From Paraburkholderia rhizosphaerae (lineage in GTDB: Bacteria; Pseudomonadota; Gammaproteobacteria; Burkholderiales; Burkholderiaceae): a stretch of DNA of 64,000 nucleotides. The stretch covers positions 1-64,000 of the forward strand of contig NZ_SORE01000009.1 of NCBI RefSeq assembly GCF_004366595.1, read 5' to 3'. Below, in pieces: positions 52,927 to 61,568 of the stretch. The notes under the pieces were generated by a model, which saw only the letters and a list, made by a program, of their open reading frames with translations, searched no databases and was not told the DNA's origin. Position 1 is the first letter of the stretch. Every line of letters begins with the position of its first letter. The position numbers and the translations under genes were made by a program.

Positions 52927-53910
52927 ATGGATATTGTACTGTATGCCCTCACCGCACTCCTGTACGGCGGACTTGCCGTCGCGGGCTGGCGTTCGCATCG
53001 TCAAGCGGCGCTTGCGCCGGTGCTCGAGGGCGCACCTTCGCTGGCCGCTGGCGGCAAGCTGAATCCGTCCGCGATGGGCGTGCCACCTTTGTCAATTGAT
53101 AGCGCGCCGCAGCGTGCGCCAGGTGCGGCGGTCGGTATGACGTTGCCGGTGCGCATCCTGCTGTTTGTCGCGCTGGTGTTCCACGGCGTGCTGCTGCACA
53201 CGACCATCTTTCCGCAGAACGCGATGGTGTTCGGTTTCGCGTTCGCACTGTCCGCGATGTTCTGGCTTGGCGCGGGTATCTACTGGGTCGAGAGTTTTTT
53301 CTTTCCGCTCGACGGTCTGCGATTGCTTGTGCTGCCGCTCGCCTGCGTCGCGTCGCTGCTGCCGCTCGCGTTCGGTGGCGTGCTCGTGCTGTCGTACGCG
53401 GCCGCGCCGCTCTTCAAGCTGCACTTCCTGATCGCCAACGTCGCGTATGGGATGTTCGCGATCGCGGCGCTGCACGCGGTGCTGATGCTGCTCGCCGAGC
53501 GGCGCCTGCATACGATGCGCGGCCGCCGCGGCGCGCCACAGCGCAACCCTGGCGCGACCGGCAACAGCTGGTTGTCGAGCTGGCTCGACACGCTGCCGCC
53601 ATTGCTCACGCTCGAGAAACTGCTGTTCCGGTTGATCAGCGCGGGCTTTGTGCTGCTCACGCTGACGCTCGTGTCTGGCATGCTGTTCAACGAGCAACTG
53701 GTGGATCGCCCACTGAAGTTCGATCACAAGACGGTGTTCGCGATCCTGTCATGGGTGATGTTCGGCGCGCTGCTGACCGCGCGTAAAGTATCCGGCTGGC
53801 GCGGCCGTGCCGCATTGCGCTGGGTGCTTGCGGCGTTCGTCGCGTTGCTTCTCGCGTATATTGGCAGCCGTTTTGTCTTCCAGGTGCTGTTGCACCGCCC
53901 TGTCGTCTGA
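52927..53910 (+). CDS. Cytochrome c assembly (CcsA/YpjD-like) inner-membrane protein
   Basis: 327-residue polytopic protein of the CcsA/CcmF-related cytochrome c assembly family. About eight membrane segments are visible, including LPVRILLFVALVFHGVLLH and FLIANVAYGMFAIAALHAVL; the conserved His residues in VFHGVLLHTT and KFDHKTVFAILSW may be haem ligands. Compared with E. coli YpjD (263) it has an extra Gly/Ala-rich segment near 35-70. Divergence from ffh reproduces the E. coli neighbourhood, which supports the YpjD relationship; the role of YpjD is not well known. Confidence 0.8.
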   Translation: MDIVLYALTALLYGGLAVAGWRSHRQAALAPVLEGAPSLAAGGKLNPSAMGVPPLSIDSAPQRAPGAAVGMTLPVRILLFVALVFHGVLLHTTIFPQNAMVFGFAFALSAMFWLGAGIYWVESFFFPLDGLRLLVLPLACVASLLPLAFGGVLVLSYAAAPLFKLHFLIANVAYGMFAIAALHAVLMLLAERRLHTMRGRRGAPQRNPGATGNSWLSSWLDTLPPLLTLEKLLFRLISAGFVLLTLTLVSGMLFNEQLVDRPLKFDHKTVFAILSWVMFGALLTARKVSGWRGRAALRWVLAAFVALLLAYIGSRFVFQVLLHRPVV

Positions 53911-53918
53911 GTGTTCCC

Positions 53919-54293
53919 ATGCGGCAAATCATTCTGCTGATCCTGCTGTTCGTCGTCGGCCAATGGCTCGTGAAGGCGCTGCGGCGTTCCAATGCGCACA
54001 CGTCGTCGCGTGCCGACGGTAACGCGCGCGATCAACGGGGTGCGAACGGTGCGCACGGCGCCGATCAGTCATCGAGTAACCGCGCGACGGGCGGCACGCG
54101 TGGACCCAATGGCGCGGCGCGCGCGAGCGCGAACCGGCAACTTCCGGAGCCGATGATCCGCTGCGTCGAGTGCGGCGTGCACGCACCCAAAAGCGATTCG
54201 GTGACGCTCGGCGGCCAGGTTTTCTGCGGTCACGAACACGCGCAGCGCTATGCAGCGCGTGTCGCGCAGGCAAAGGGCCGCGAAGGACGATGA
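53919..54293 (+). CDS. PP0621 family protein
   Basis: 124-residue small membrane-anchored protein of the PP0621 family (function unknown). An N-terminal membrane helix (about 3-18, QIILLILLFVVGQWLV) is followed by a low-complexity Asn/Gly/Ala/Ser region (25-80). The C-terminal segment MIRCVECGVHAPKSDSVTLG (79-98) with a CxxC and a further Cys/His pair (FCGHEHAQRY) looks like a zinc-binding domain. It is 9 bases after the CcsA-like gene and overlaps ampD by 4 bases. Confidence 0.82.
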   Translation: MRQIILLILLFVVGQWLVKALRRSNAHTSSRADGNARDQRGANGAHGADQSSSNRATGGTRGPNGAARASANRQLPEPMIRCVECGVHAPKSDSVTLGGQVFCGHEHAQRYAARVAQAKGREGR

Positions 54294-54886
54294 AGTCCGG
54301 CTTCACTGTCCGCGCCGACGGCTGGGTCACCGCCGCGCGTCAACTTCCATCGCCGAATTTCGAAGCGCGTCCCGCGGACGCGGTGCCGACGCTGATCGTC
54401 GTGCACAACATCAGTCTGCCGCCGGGGGAATTCGGCGGCGGCGCGATCGCCGATCTGTTCCTGAACCGCCTCGACTGCGACGCGCATCCGTACTACGCGT
54501 CGCATCTGCGCGGCGTGCGTGTGTCCGCGCACTTCGTCATTCTTCGCGACGGCGCGCTCGAGCAATTCGTCTCCTGCAACGAGCGCGCTTGGCACGCGGG
54601 TGCATCGAACTTCTTCGGCCGCGAGCGCTGCAACGACTTTTCCATCGGCATCGAGCTCGAGGGCAGCGACGCGACGGCATTCGAGCCCGCGCAATACCTC
54701 ACGTTGGCCGCACTCGCGCAAGCGTTGGCCGCGCACTATCCGATCGATGCGCTCGCCGGTCACTCGGACATCGCGCCGGGTCGCAAGACGGACCCGGGTC
54801 CGCATTTCGACTGGGCGCGACTGCAACGCGAAACTTCATTTCCCTCTCAGTATTTCCCCTATCGGCATCGCTCATCGGCACGTTGA
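54290..54886 (+). CDS. ampD: 1,6-anhydro-N-acetylmuramyl-L-alanine amidase AmpD
   Basis: 198-residue cytoplasmic Zn amidase that recycles muropeptides and, by lowering anhydro-muropeptides, keeps AmpR-controlled beta-lactamase off in species that have it. LIVVHNISLPPGEFGGGAI (about 36-54) holds the first zinc His. ERAWHAG and SIGIELEGSDATAF (about 115-128) follow. GHSDIAPGRKTDPGPHFDW (about 158-176) carries the remaining His and Asp ligands. The length fits E. coli AmpD (183). ATG at 54290 overlaps the upstream stop; an earlier in-frame ATG lies inside that gene. Confidence 0.95.
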   Translation: MKSGFTVRADGWVTAARQLPSPNFEARPADAVPTLIVVHNISLPPGEFGGGAIADLFLNRLDCDAHPYYASHLRGVRVSAHFVILRDGALEQFVSCNERAWHAGASNFFGRERCNDFSIGIELEGSDATAFEPAQYLTLAALAQALAAHYPIDALAGHSDIAPGRKTDPGPHFDWARLQRETSFPSQYFPYRHRSSAR

Positions 54887-54992
54887 GCGGCGGCGACGTA
54901 AGCCAGCAAAGCAAGACTGGGCTTGCTTGCGTGTGGGCCTTATGCAGGCGCGGCGAAGCGAATTGTCAACCCGCGCGGGCTAAATTTTTCGA

Positions 54993-55020
54993 TTGATCGA
55001 ATGCTAAAGTCCACTATACT
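54993..55020 (+). promoter_or_regulatory. Candidate nrdA promoter
   Basis: TTGATC (54993-54998) and TATACT (55015-55020) are spaced 16 bp. The -10 lies inside the first NrdR-box-like palindrome, so repressor binding would block it. Transcription would start near 55027. Confidence 0.6.
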
Positions 55021-55057
55021 TGGTGCCGTTAAAGCAGTTTTCCACAAGATGTTGTGT
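55011..55057 (+). promoter_or_regulatory. Tandem NrdR boxes upstream of nrdA
   Basis: Two palindromic 16-mers resemble the NrdR consensus ACACTATATATAGTGT: CCACTATACTTGGTGC at 55011-55026 and CCACAAGATGTTGTGT at 55042-55057. Each matches about 11 of 16 positions. Start-to-start distance is 31 bp, the three-helical-turn spacing typical of NrdR operators. NrdR is not encoded in this window; it is known from the family to repress ribonucleotide reductase genes. Confidence 0.65.
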
Positions 55058-55478
55058 TGATCGGGGCAAGGTACCCGCTTCACGAGAAGGGTGCCTAAAG
55101 CATTACCGGCATTGAAAAAACGCTGAAATGACGTCCGCGGCTGCCGGCTGCAAAGCTGGTTTACAGGCGAACGCGTCATCGACTTCAACTTCGATTGAAG
55201 CTCAGCAACTTCGAAAAAGGGACCAGCCAGTGATCGCGACACGCATGATGAAGACGCTCGTCCGCGCGCCGGATTTTTTTCCGGTTTGCCGTGGGTCCGA
55301 ACCGGCCATCGCGTTGCGCTGTTCCCGCCGCCGCAAACAGGGCGAACCCGTCCGCCTGAGCGGCCATCCCCATTGCAGTTTTGATCGAACCCGTACCTCG
55401 CTCGCGTCCGCGCCGGCGCAGCGATTGTTTTAATCCGCGGTTACGTCCGCACCATCCCCAGACCAGGAGCTTTTGCAC

Positions 55479-58400
55479 ATGCAAACGACCGACAACGTGA
55501 CGACCCGGTACGAGGGCGCACCCACTGGCCTTCCGCTCGCCGGACAGGCTCAGGGCGCGCAAGCGCTCGCGCCGACGACCTTCGCCGACTATAAGGTGAT
55601 CCGTCGCAACGGCAGCGTGGTGTCGTTCGAGCCTTCGAAAATCGCGATCGCGGCGACGAAGGCTTTTCTGGCCGTCAACGGCGGTCAAGGCGCAGCGTCG
55701 GCGCGCGTGCGCGAACTGGTGGAGCAACTGACGCAAGGCGTCGTGCGCGCATTGCTGCGCAGCCGCCCGAACGGCGGCACGTTCCACATCGAAGACATTC
55801 AGGATCAGGTCGAACTCGCGCTGATGCGCGGCGGCGAGCACAACGTTGCACGCGCGTACGTGCTGTATCGCGAGAAGCGCAGCCAGGAGCGCGGCCAGGC
55901 GCAGGAAGGGCAGGTTGCCGAGTCGGGCCTGAACGTGACCGACAACGGCGTCACGCGCCCGCTCGATCTGAATGCGTTGCGCGCGCTGATCGAATCGGCG
56001 TGCGCGAACCTCGGCGACGCGGTGAGCGCGGAGCCGATCGTCGCCGAGACGGTGAAGAACCTGTACGACGGCGTGCCGATGAGCCAGGTGTACGACTCGG
56101 CCATTCTGGCCGCGCGCACGATGATCGAGAAAGACCCGGCGTACAGCCAGGCCACCGCGCGTATCCTGCTGCATACCATCCGCCGCGAGATCCTCGAAGA
56201 AGAAGTTACGCACGCGCAAATGGGCGAGCGCTACGCCGAGTACTTCCCGCTCTTCATCAAGCGCGGCGTACAGGCGGAACTGCTCGACGACAAGCTGCTG
56301 CAGTTCGATCTGAAGCGCCTGGGCGCCGCGCTCGACGCGAACCGCGACCTGCAGTTCGGCTACCTCGGCCTGCAAACGCTGTATGACCGCTACTTCCTGC
56401 ACGTCGACGGCACCCGCATCGAGATGCCCCAGGCATTCTTTATGCGTGTCGCGATGGGCCTGTCGCTGAACGAAATCGACCGGGAAGCGCGTGCGATCGA
56501 GTTCTACAACGTGCTGTCGAGCTTCGACTTCATGAGTTCGACGCCCACGCTGTTCAACTCGGGCACGCGCCGCTCGCAGCTGTCGTCGTGCTACCTCACG
56601 ACGGTCGACGACGACCTCGACGGCATCTACGAGGCGCTGAAGGAAAACGCGCTGCTGTCGAAGTTCGCCGGCGGCCTCGGCAACGACTGGACGCGTGTGC
56701 GCGCGCTCGGCTCGCACATCAAGGGCACCAACGGCAAGTCGCAGGGCGTGGTGCCGTTCCTGAAGGTGGTCAACGACACGGCTGTCGCGGTGAACCAGGG
56801 TGGCAAGCGCAAAGGCGCGGTGTGCGCGTACCTCGAGTCGTGGCACCTCGACATCGAAGAATTCCTCGAGCTGCGCAAGAACACGGGTGACGACCGCCGC
56901 CGCACGCACGACATGAACACCGCGAACTGGATTCCGGACCTGTTCATGAAGCGCGTTCACGAGGGCGGCGACTGGACGCTGTTCTCGCCGTCCACCTGCC
57001 CGGACCTGCACGACAAGTTCGGCGCGGACTTCGAAGCCGCTTACACCGCTTACGAAGACAAGGTCGCGCGCGGCGAACTCAAGCTGTTCAAGAAGATTCC
57101 GGCGGCGAACCTGTGGCGCAAGATGCTCGGCATGCTGTTCGAGACCGGCCATCCGTGGATCACCTTCAAGGATCCGTGCAACATCCGCAGTCCGCAGCAG
57201 CATGTCGGCGTCGTCCACTCGTCGAATCTGTGCACGGAAATCACGCTGAATACCAGCGATACCGAGATCGCCGTCTGCAACCTGGGCTCGGTGAACCTCG
57301 TTGCGCATATGAAGCCGCAGGCCGACGGCACGCTTGCGCTCGACCACGACAAGCTCAAGCGCACGGTCAGCGTTGCGATGCGGATGCTCGACAACGTGAT
57401 CGACATCAACTACTACGCGGTCGCGAAGGCCCGTAACTCGAACCTGAAGCACCGCCCGGTCGGCATGGGCATCATGGGCTTCCAGGACTGCCTGCACCTG
57501 CTGCGCACGCCGTACGCGTCGCGGGAAGCGGTCGAGTTCGCCGACCAGTCGATGGAAGCGGTCTGCTACTACGCGTACTGGGCGTCGACCGAGCTCGCCG
57601 AGGAGCGCGGCCGCTACTCGAGCTACCGCGGCTCGCTGTGGGATCGCGGCATCCTGCCGCAGGACACGCTGAAGCTGCTCGCCGAGCAGCGCGGCGGCTA
57701 CGTCGAAGTCGATTCCAGCGAGTCGATGGACTGGACGTCGCTGCGTGCGCGCATCGCGGCACACGGTATGCGCAACTCGAACTGCATCGCGATCGCGCCG
57801 ACCGCGACGATCTCGAACATCATCGGCGTGTCCGCGTGTATCGAGCCGACCTTCCAGAACCTGTATGTGAAGTCGAACCTGTCGGGTGAGTTCACGGTGG
57901 TGAACGACTACCTCGTGCGCGACCTGAAGGCGCGCGGCCTGTGGGACGAGGTGATGGTTGCCGACCTGAAGTACTTCGACGGCTCGCTGTCGCGTATCGA
58001 CCGGATCCCGTCCGACCTGCGCGCGATCTACGCGACCGCGTTCGAAGTCGACCCGGGTTGGCTCGTCGAGGCGGCTTCGCGCCGGCAGAAGTGGATCGAC
58101 CAGGCGCAGTCGCTCAATATCTATATGGCGGGCGCGTCGGGCAAGAAGCTCGACGAGGTCTACAAGCTCGCGTGGCTGCGCGGCCTGAAGACCACCTACT
58201 ACCTGCGCACGATGGCGGCAACGCACGTCGAGAAGTCGACGGTCGCGCACGGCGCGCTGAACGCGGTGCCGAGCAATGACGGCGGTGCAGGTGGCGCAGG
58301 CGGTGCGGCGGGCGGCTTCGGTGTGGGCGGTGGCGCGGGTGGCGGTGTGTCGTCGGGCGGTATGCAGGCGTCGGCTGCGGTTGCTCCCGCTGCGGCTGTG

Positions 58401-58496
58401 GCTGTAACTGTCGATGCAGCGCCGCAAGCCGATGGTCCGGTCTGCATGATGCGTCCGGGCGACCCTGGCTTCGACGAGTGCGAGGCGTGTCAGTAA
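55479..58496 (+). CDS. nrdA: Ribonucleoside-diphosphate reductase subunit alpha
   Basis: 1005-residue class Ia ribonucleotide reductase large subunit, making dNDPs with NrdB. An ATP-cone (about 37-130, starting YKVIRRNGSVVSFEPSKIAI) gives allosteric activity control. The R1 N-terminal and barrel domains follow with STPTLFNSGTRRSQLSSCYL (about 349-368), the catalytic SNLCTEITLNT near 580, CNLGSVNL and PTATISNIIG. The C-terminal redox CEACQ is reached through a 55-residue Gly/Ala-rich linker (about 933-988). E. coli NrdA has 761 residues. ATG at 55479 has AGGAG nine bases upstream; a TTG six bases earlier is rejected. Confidence 0.95.
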   Translation: MQTTDNVTTRYEGAPTGLPLAGQAQGAQALAPTTFADYKVIRRNGSVVSFEPSKIAIAATKAFLAVNGGQGAASARVRELVEQLTQGVVRALLRSRPNGGTFHIEDIQDQVELALMRGGEHNVARAYVLYREKRSQERGQAQEGQVAESGLNVTDNGVTRPLDLNALRALIESACANLGDAVSAEPIVAETVKNLYDGVPMSQVYDSAILAARTMIEKDPAYSQATARILLHTIRREILEEEVTHAQMGERYAEYFPLFIKRGVQAELLDDKLLQFDLKRLGAALDANRDLQFGYLGLQTLYDRYFLHVDGTRIEMPQAFFMRVAMGLSLNEIDREARAIEFYNVLSSFDFMSSTPTLFNSGTRRSQLSSCYLTTVDDDLDGIYEALKENALLSKFAGGLGNDWTRVRALGSHIKGTNGKSQGVVPFLKVVNDTAVAVNQGGKRKGAVCAYLESWHLDIEEFLELRKNTGDDRRRTHDMNTANWIPDLFMKRVHEGGDWTLFSPSTCPDLHDKFGADFEAAYTAYEDKVARGELKLFKKIPAANLWRKMLGMLFETGHPWITFKDPCNIRSPQQHVGVVHSSNLCTEITLNTSDTEIAVCNLGSVNLVAHMKPQADGTLALDHDKLKRTVSVAMRMLDNVIDINYYAVAKARNSNLKHRPVGMGIMGFQDCLHLLRTPYASREAVEFADQSMEAVCYYAYWASTELAEERGRYSSYRGSLWDRGILPQDTLKLLAEQRGGYVEVDSSESMDWTSLRARIAAHGMRNSNCIAIAPTATISNIIGVSACIEPTFQNLYVKSNLSGEFTVVNDYLVRDLKARGLWDEVMVADLKYFDGSLSRIDRIPSDLRAIYATAFEVDPGWLVEAASRRQKWIDQAQSLNIYMAGASGKKLDEVYKLAWLRGLKTTYYLRTMAATHVEKSTVAHGALNAVPSNDGGAGGAGGAAGGFGVGGGAGGGVSSGGMQASAAVAPAAAVAVTVDAAPQADGPVCMMRPGDPGFDECEACQ

Positions 58497-59227
58497 CACG
58501 GAGTAACACGCCGGCGGCGGCGCAGTCCCGACGCCGCCGGCGCGCGTAGTCACCATGCAGTTGATCAGCGCGTTCGCTCGAAGCGCTCAGTCGAACCGGT
58601 CGATGCCGTACTGGGTTCGCAGTGAGAGCGGAGTGACGCGATCGTCAAAGGTACTCAGGTTGGTCAGGTAGCCTGGTTGCAAGCCGCGAGGCGGAAGCGA
58701 ACGCGTTGCACACCGCAATCCCGACGCACTTCTTCCATCGCCGTGCGCGCACTCGCTGCCCGATCTGCTCTGAACAGCGTTGAACTGCTTCGTGCCGCTT
58801 CGAACCGCGCCACCGCGCGGGACACACGACACAGCTCATCGCCGCGACCATGACCGCGAATTTAGCCCCGACCTTGACCTCAACGCAGTAGATAAAGCAC
58901 TACGCGACAACCGCATCACACGTGCAACGCGGACCACTCGAAGCGCAGCGACGCACATTGATGGCTTCTTTACATCGGCTTCGAAGCGACTGCAAAAGCA
59001 TCTTCAACAGCGCTTCGAAACGACGCTTCACGATGAAGTGCAGCACGTCGACATGACTTCAACGATGTGCATTTCAATCGGCTTCACTGCATCGACCTTC
59101 ACAGTCTGTTGAACAAAGTGTTGTATGAAGGTCGCAACGTGAATCGAAAACACGAATTTTCATGAGCGAGCCCTTTTATCACTCGTGAAAAGATGGTACA
59201 AACCGATCTAAATTGATGGTGACATTT
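58497..59227 (+). other. Long nrdA-nrdB spacer
   Basis: This 731-base gap is unusual between class Ia subunit genes. It starts with a GCCGGCGGCG hairpin (58510-58541). The right third is A/T-richer and ends with an inverted repeat TTTTCATGAG/CTCGTGAAAA (59157-59191), 37 bases before nrdB. A 111-codon open frame (58780-59112) shows no recognisable domain and I do not credit it. No second NrdR box was found. An nrdB promoter is likely here but was not matched. Confidence 0.45.
58510..58541 (+). terminator. GC-rich hairpin after nrdA
   Basis: A perfect 10-bp stem (GCCGGCGGCG/CGCCGCCGGC) with a 12-base loop begins 14 bases after nrdA. No T tract follows, so it may be an mRNA-stabilising 3' structure rather than an intrinsic terminator. 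It is preceded by a duplicated AGTAACACG that contains the nrdA stop. Confidence 0.45.
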
Positions 59228-60496
59228 ATGCTCAACTGGGATGACGAGATCAGTGCCGTAACTCCGTCGAGCGCTTCGCAACAAAATGTGTTGCGCAACG
59301 CTGCGGGAACGGTTGTCGGTTCGCAAGTCGAAACGCGTGCCGCTCATCAAGCTCCCTCCGCTCAAGACATCTTCGCGGGCGACATCGCTGTGGCTCCCGC
59401 TGTCACCCGTCTTGCTGACCAGGCTGCGGCGCCTACCGCTACTTCAGGTGCTGCCACGACCGCTGCCGCTTCGTCCGAAGCGCGCGTGAATGTCGCCGAC
59501 AAGCGCATCATCAACGGCCAGACCGACGTCAATCAGCTGGTGCCGTTCAAGTACAAGTGGGCGTGGGAGAAGTATCTGTCCGGTTGCGCGAACCACTGGA
59601 TGCCGCAGGAAATCAACATGTCCCGCGACATCGCACTGTGGAAAGACCCGAATGGGCTGACCGAGGACGAGCGTCGCGTCGTCAAGCGCAACCTCGGCTT
59701 CTTCGTGACGGCCGACTCGCTCGCGGCGAACAACATCGTGCTGGGCACCTACCGCCACATCACGGCGCCCGAATGCCGCCAGTTCCTGCTGCGCCAGGCG
59801 TTCGAAGAGGCGATCCACACGCACGCCTACCAGTACATCGTCGAGTCGCTCGGGCTCGACGAGGGCGAGATCTTCAACGCGTACCACGAAGTCGCGTCGA
59901 TCCGCGCCAAAGACGAATTCCTGATCCCGTTCATCCATACGCTGACCGACCCGGCCTTCAAGACCGGCACGCTCGAAGCAGACCAGAAGCTGCTCAAGTC
60001 GCTGATCGTGTTCGCCTGTGTGATGGAGGGCCTGTTCTTCTACGTCGGCTTCACGCAAATCCTGGCGCTCGGCCGCCAGAACAAGATGACCGGCGCGGCG
60101 GAGCAGTACCAGTACATCCTGCGCGACGAGTCGATGCACTGCAATTTCGGCATCGACCTGATCAACCAGATCAAGCTTGAAAACCCGCATCTGTGGACGG
60201 CTGAGTTTCGCGCGGACATCCGCGAGCTGTTCAAGCAGGCGGTCGACCTTGAATATCGCTACGCCGAAGATACGATGCCACGGGGGGTACTCGGTCTGAA
60301 CGCGTCGATGTTCAAGAGCTATCTGCGCTTCATCTGCAACCGGCGTTGCCAGCAGATCGGTCTCGATCCGCTGTTCCCGAACGAGGAAAACCCGTTCCCG
60401 TGGATGAGCGAGATGATCGACCTGAAGAAGGAACGCAACTTCTTCGAGACGCGGGTGATCGAATATCAGACTGGCGGCGCGCTCTCCTGGGAATAG
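59228..60496 (+). CDS. nrdB: Ribonucleoside-diphosphate reductase subunit beta
   Basis: 422-residue class Ia small subunit that carries the di-iron tyrosyl radical. [12 protein letters not shown] holds the E-x-x-H-x-x-x-Y pattern, so the radical Tyr is present (class Ic enzymes replace it). Other iron ligands are in [16 protein letters not shown] and [17 protein letters not shown]. The first 85 residues are Ala/Thr/Ser-rich and not part of the conserved fold; E. coli NrdB has 376. The start could be ATG 59228, ATG 59216 or TTG 59213; MLNWDDEI at 59228 is the usual opening. SD is poor. Confidence 0.93.
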   Translation: MLNWDDEISAVTPSSASQQNVLRNAAGTVVGSQVETRAAHQAPSAQDIFAGDIAVAPAVTRLADQAAAPTATSGAATTAAASSEARVNVADKRIINGQTDVNQLVPFKYKWAWEKYLSGCANHWMPQEINMSRDIALWKDPNGLTEDERRVVKRNLGFFVTADSLAANNIVLGTYRHITAPECRQFLLRQAFEEAIHTHAYQYIVESLGLDEGEIFNAYHEVASIRAKDEFLIPFIHTLTDPAFKTGTLEADQKLLKSLIVFACVMEGLFFYVGFTQILALGRQNKMTGAAEQYQYILRDESMHCNFGIDLINQIKLENPHLWTAEFRADIRELFKQAVDLEYRYAEDTMPRGVLGLNASMFKSYLRFICNRRCQQIGLDPLFPNEENPFPWMSEMIDLKKERNFFETRVIEYQTGGALSWE

Positions 60497-60961
60497 ACGT
60501 CCCTCGCGCTGCATATGAGATTGATGGGGATGCCGCTGGCACGGGCCGCGGCATATTGGTTAGGAGTATGACTGCCTGATGCAGAGCGTGCCGGGTGCCA
60601 TAGGCGCCCCATGGGTCCCGAAACGGGCTCACAAAGATCAGAGGCACTTTGCGAACCCTTCAGTGGGATGGGCAAACTTCCCCTTACGAAAAGCTGCTTG
60701 CCGGGTCGCTGATGCGATCGCAGGCGGCTTGATCAAACGCTTGCCGGCGTCGGTATCCGACGTCGACTGGACTTGGCGCGCGGTGTCACAGGACACCGCG
60801 CGCCTTACCGTATTCATTAGCGTAAGCGCGTTGGATAGGCGTACGCCGATGAATAGCCCGCTTCGTAGCGCATGCCCTGAAAAGCGTCCGCGGGAAACGG
60901 GTTTTGATGACGAAGGGTGTTGTTTGATTTAACTCTCATCTGAAACCTGAAGGAGAAAATT
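60497..60961. other. Intergenic region between nrdB and the histone-like gene
   Basis: No gene is supported in these 465 bases; a 117-codon open frame at 60579-60932 shows no recognisable protein. A very stable hairpin lies at 60775-60804. The last 50 bases are A/T-rich and carry TGAAGGAGAAAATT, a strong ribosome-binding site for the next gene. No promoter was matched. Confidence 0.4.
60775..60804. terminator. Strong 13-bp hairpin
   Basis: GGCGCGCGGTGTC (60775-60787), loop ACAG, GACACCGCGCGCC (60792-60804): a perfect 13-bp stem. It is 279 bases beyond nrdB and 157 before the histone-like gene. The following TTACCGTATT is only partly T-rich, so I call it a probable rather than a certain terminator. 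Confidence 0.5.
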
Positions 60962-61525
60962 ATGGCAATGGCCAAAAAGAAGCCTGCTGCGAAGAAAGCG
61001 GCAGTGAAGAAGGTTGCCGCGAAGAAGGCCGCTCCGGCCAAGAAGGCAGCTGCCAAGAAAGTCGCAGTGAAGAAGGTTGCTGCGAAGAAAGTGGCAGTGA
61101 AGAAGGTTGCCGCTAAGAAGGCGCCGGCGAAGAAGGCAGCAGCAAAGAAAGTCGCTGCGAAGAAAGTTGCAGTGAAGAAGGTCGCTGCGAAGAAGGCAGC
61201 ACCGGCGAAGAAGACCGCAGCGAAGAAGGTTGCTGCGAAAAAGGCGCCGGCGAAAAAGGCTGCTGCGAAGAAAGTAGCGAAGAAGGCTGCTGCGAAAAAG
61301 GTCGCTGCGAAGAAGGCGGCCAAGAAGGCCGGGCCTGCGAAAAAGGCTGCCGCGAAGAAGGCTGCGGCGCCTGCGAAGAAGGCTGCCCCTGCGAAGAAGG
61401 CTGTTGCGAAGAAGGCTGCCCCTGCTCCGGCTGCGACCGCCGCATCGGCTGCGCCTGCTTCGACGGTCAAGACCGCGTTGAATCCGGCCGCTGCATGGCC
61501 GTTTCCGACCGGCCCGCGCCCGTAA
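60962..61525 (+). CDS. Histone H1-like DNA-binding protein
   Basis: 187-residue, extremely Lys/Ala-rich basic protein made almost entirely of repeats such as KKAAAKK, KKVAAKK and APAKK, resembling the C-terminal tail of eukaryotic histone H1, Bordetella BpH1 and Pseudomonas AlgP. It should bind DNA non-specifically and help compact or regulate the nucleoid. The last 40 residues change to Ala/Pro/Thr and end [19 protein letters not shown], a conserved-looking neutral tail. AAGGAG lies just before the ATG. It is monocistronic, with a terminator downstream. Repetitive DNA makes its length likely to vary between strains. Confidence 0.88.
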   Translation: MAMAKKKPAAKKAAVKKVAAKKAAPAKKAAAKKVAVKKVAAKKVAVKKVAAKKAPAKKAAAKKVAAKKVAVKKVAAKKAAPAKKTAAKKVAAKKAPAKKAAAKKVAKKAAAKKVAAKKAAKKAGPAKKAAAKKAAAPAKKAAPAKKAVAKKAAPAPAATAASAAPASTVKTALNPAAAWPFPTGPRP

Positions 61526-61568
61526 TAGCGGCACGCAGAGCGTGGCTTTGCAAAGCTATACGCAGTAA

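Larger units (their letters stand above)
54887..55478 (+). promoter_or_regulatory. nrdA upstream region with long leader
   Basis: This 592-base gap contains the nrdA promoter (54993-55020) and two NrdR-type boxes, then about 450 bases of transcribed leader. Leader structures seen are a CTTCAA-CTTCGA-TTGAAG hairpin at 55183-55200 and a seven-T tract at 55274-55280 flanked by GGA and CCG. A reading frame of 101 codons (55128-55433) is open but not supported as a gene. AGGAG (55466-55470) precedes nrdA. A cobalamin riboswitch was looked for and not seen. Confidence 0.5.

Noticed and set aside
55128..55433. A 101-codon frame in the nrdA leader
   Set aside because: Low-complexity and unlike any family; no good ribosome-binding site. 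Mentioned only as a possibility to test.
54887..55478. Cobalamin riboswitch in the nrdA leader
   Set aside because: No B12-box-like GCCACTG core and the reductase is the Tyr-radical class Ia, which does not need B12.
55185..58556. A 1123-codon open frame on the minus strand opposite nrdA
   Set aside because: It is antisense to a clear nrdA, is very Arg/His/Val-rich with no domain, and is explained by GC-rich codon usage leaving the opposite strand free of stops.
58780..59112. A 111-codon frame between nrdA and nrdB
   Set aside because: No domain, no SD of note, and no codon-usage pattern like its neighbours.
59101..59227. A third NrdR box upstream of nrdB
   Set aside because: Stretches such as ACAAAGTGTTGTAT resemble half of a box only and lack the palindrome.
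60579..60932. A 117-codon frame between nrdB and the histone-like gene
   Set aside because: It spans the strong hairpin at 60775-60804 and shows no recognisable protein features.
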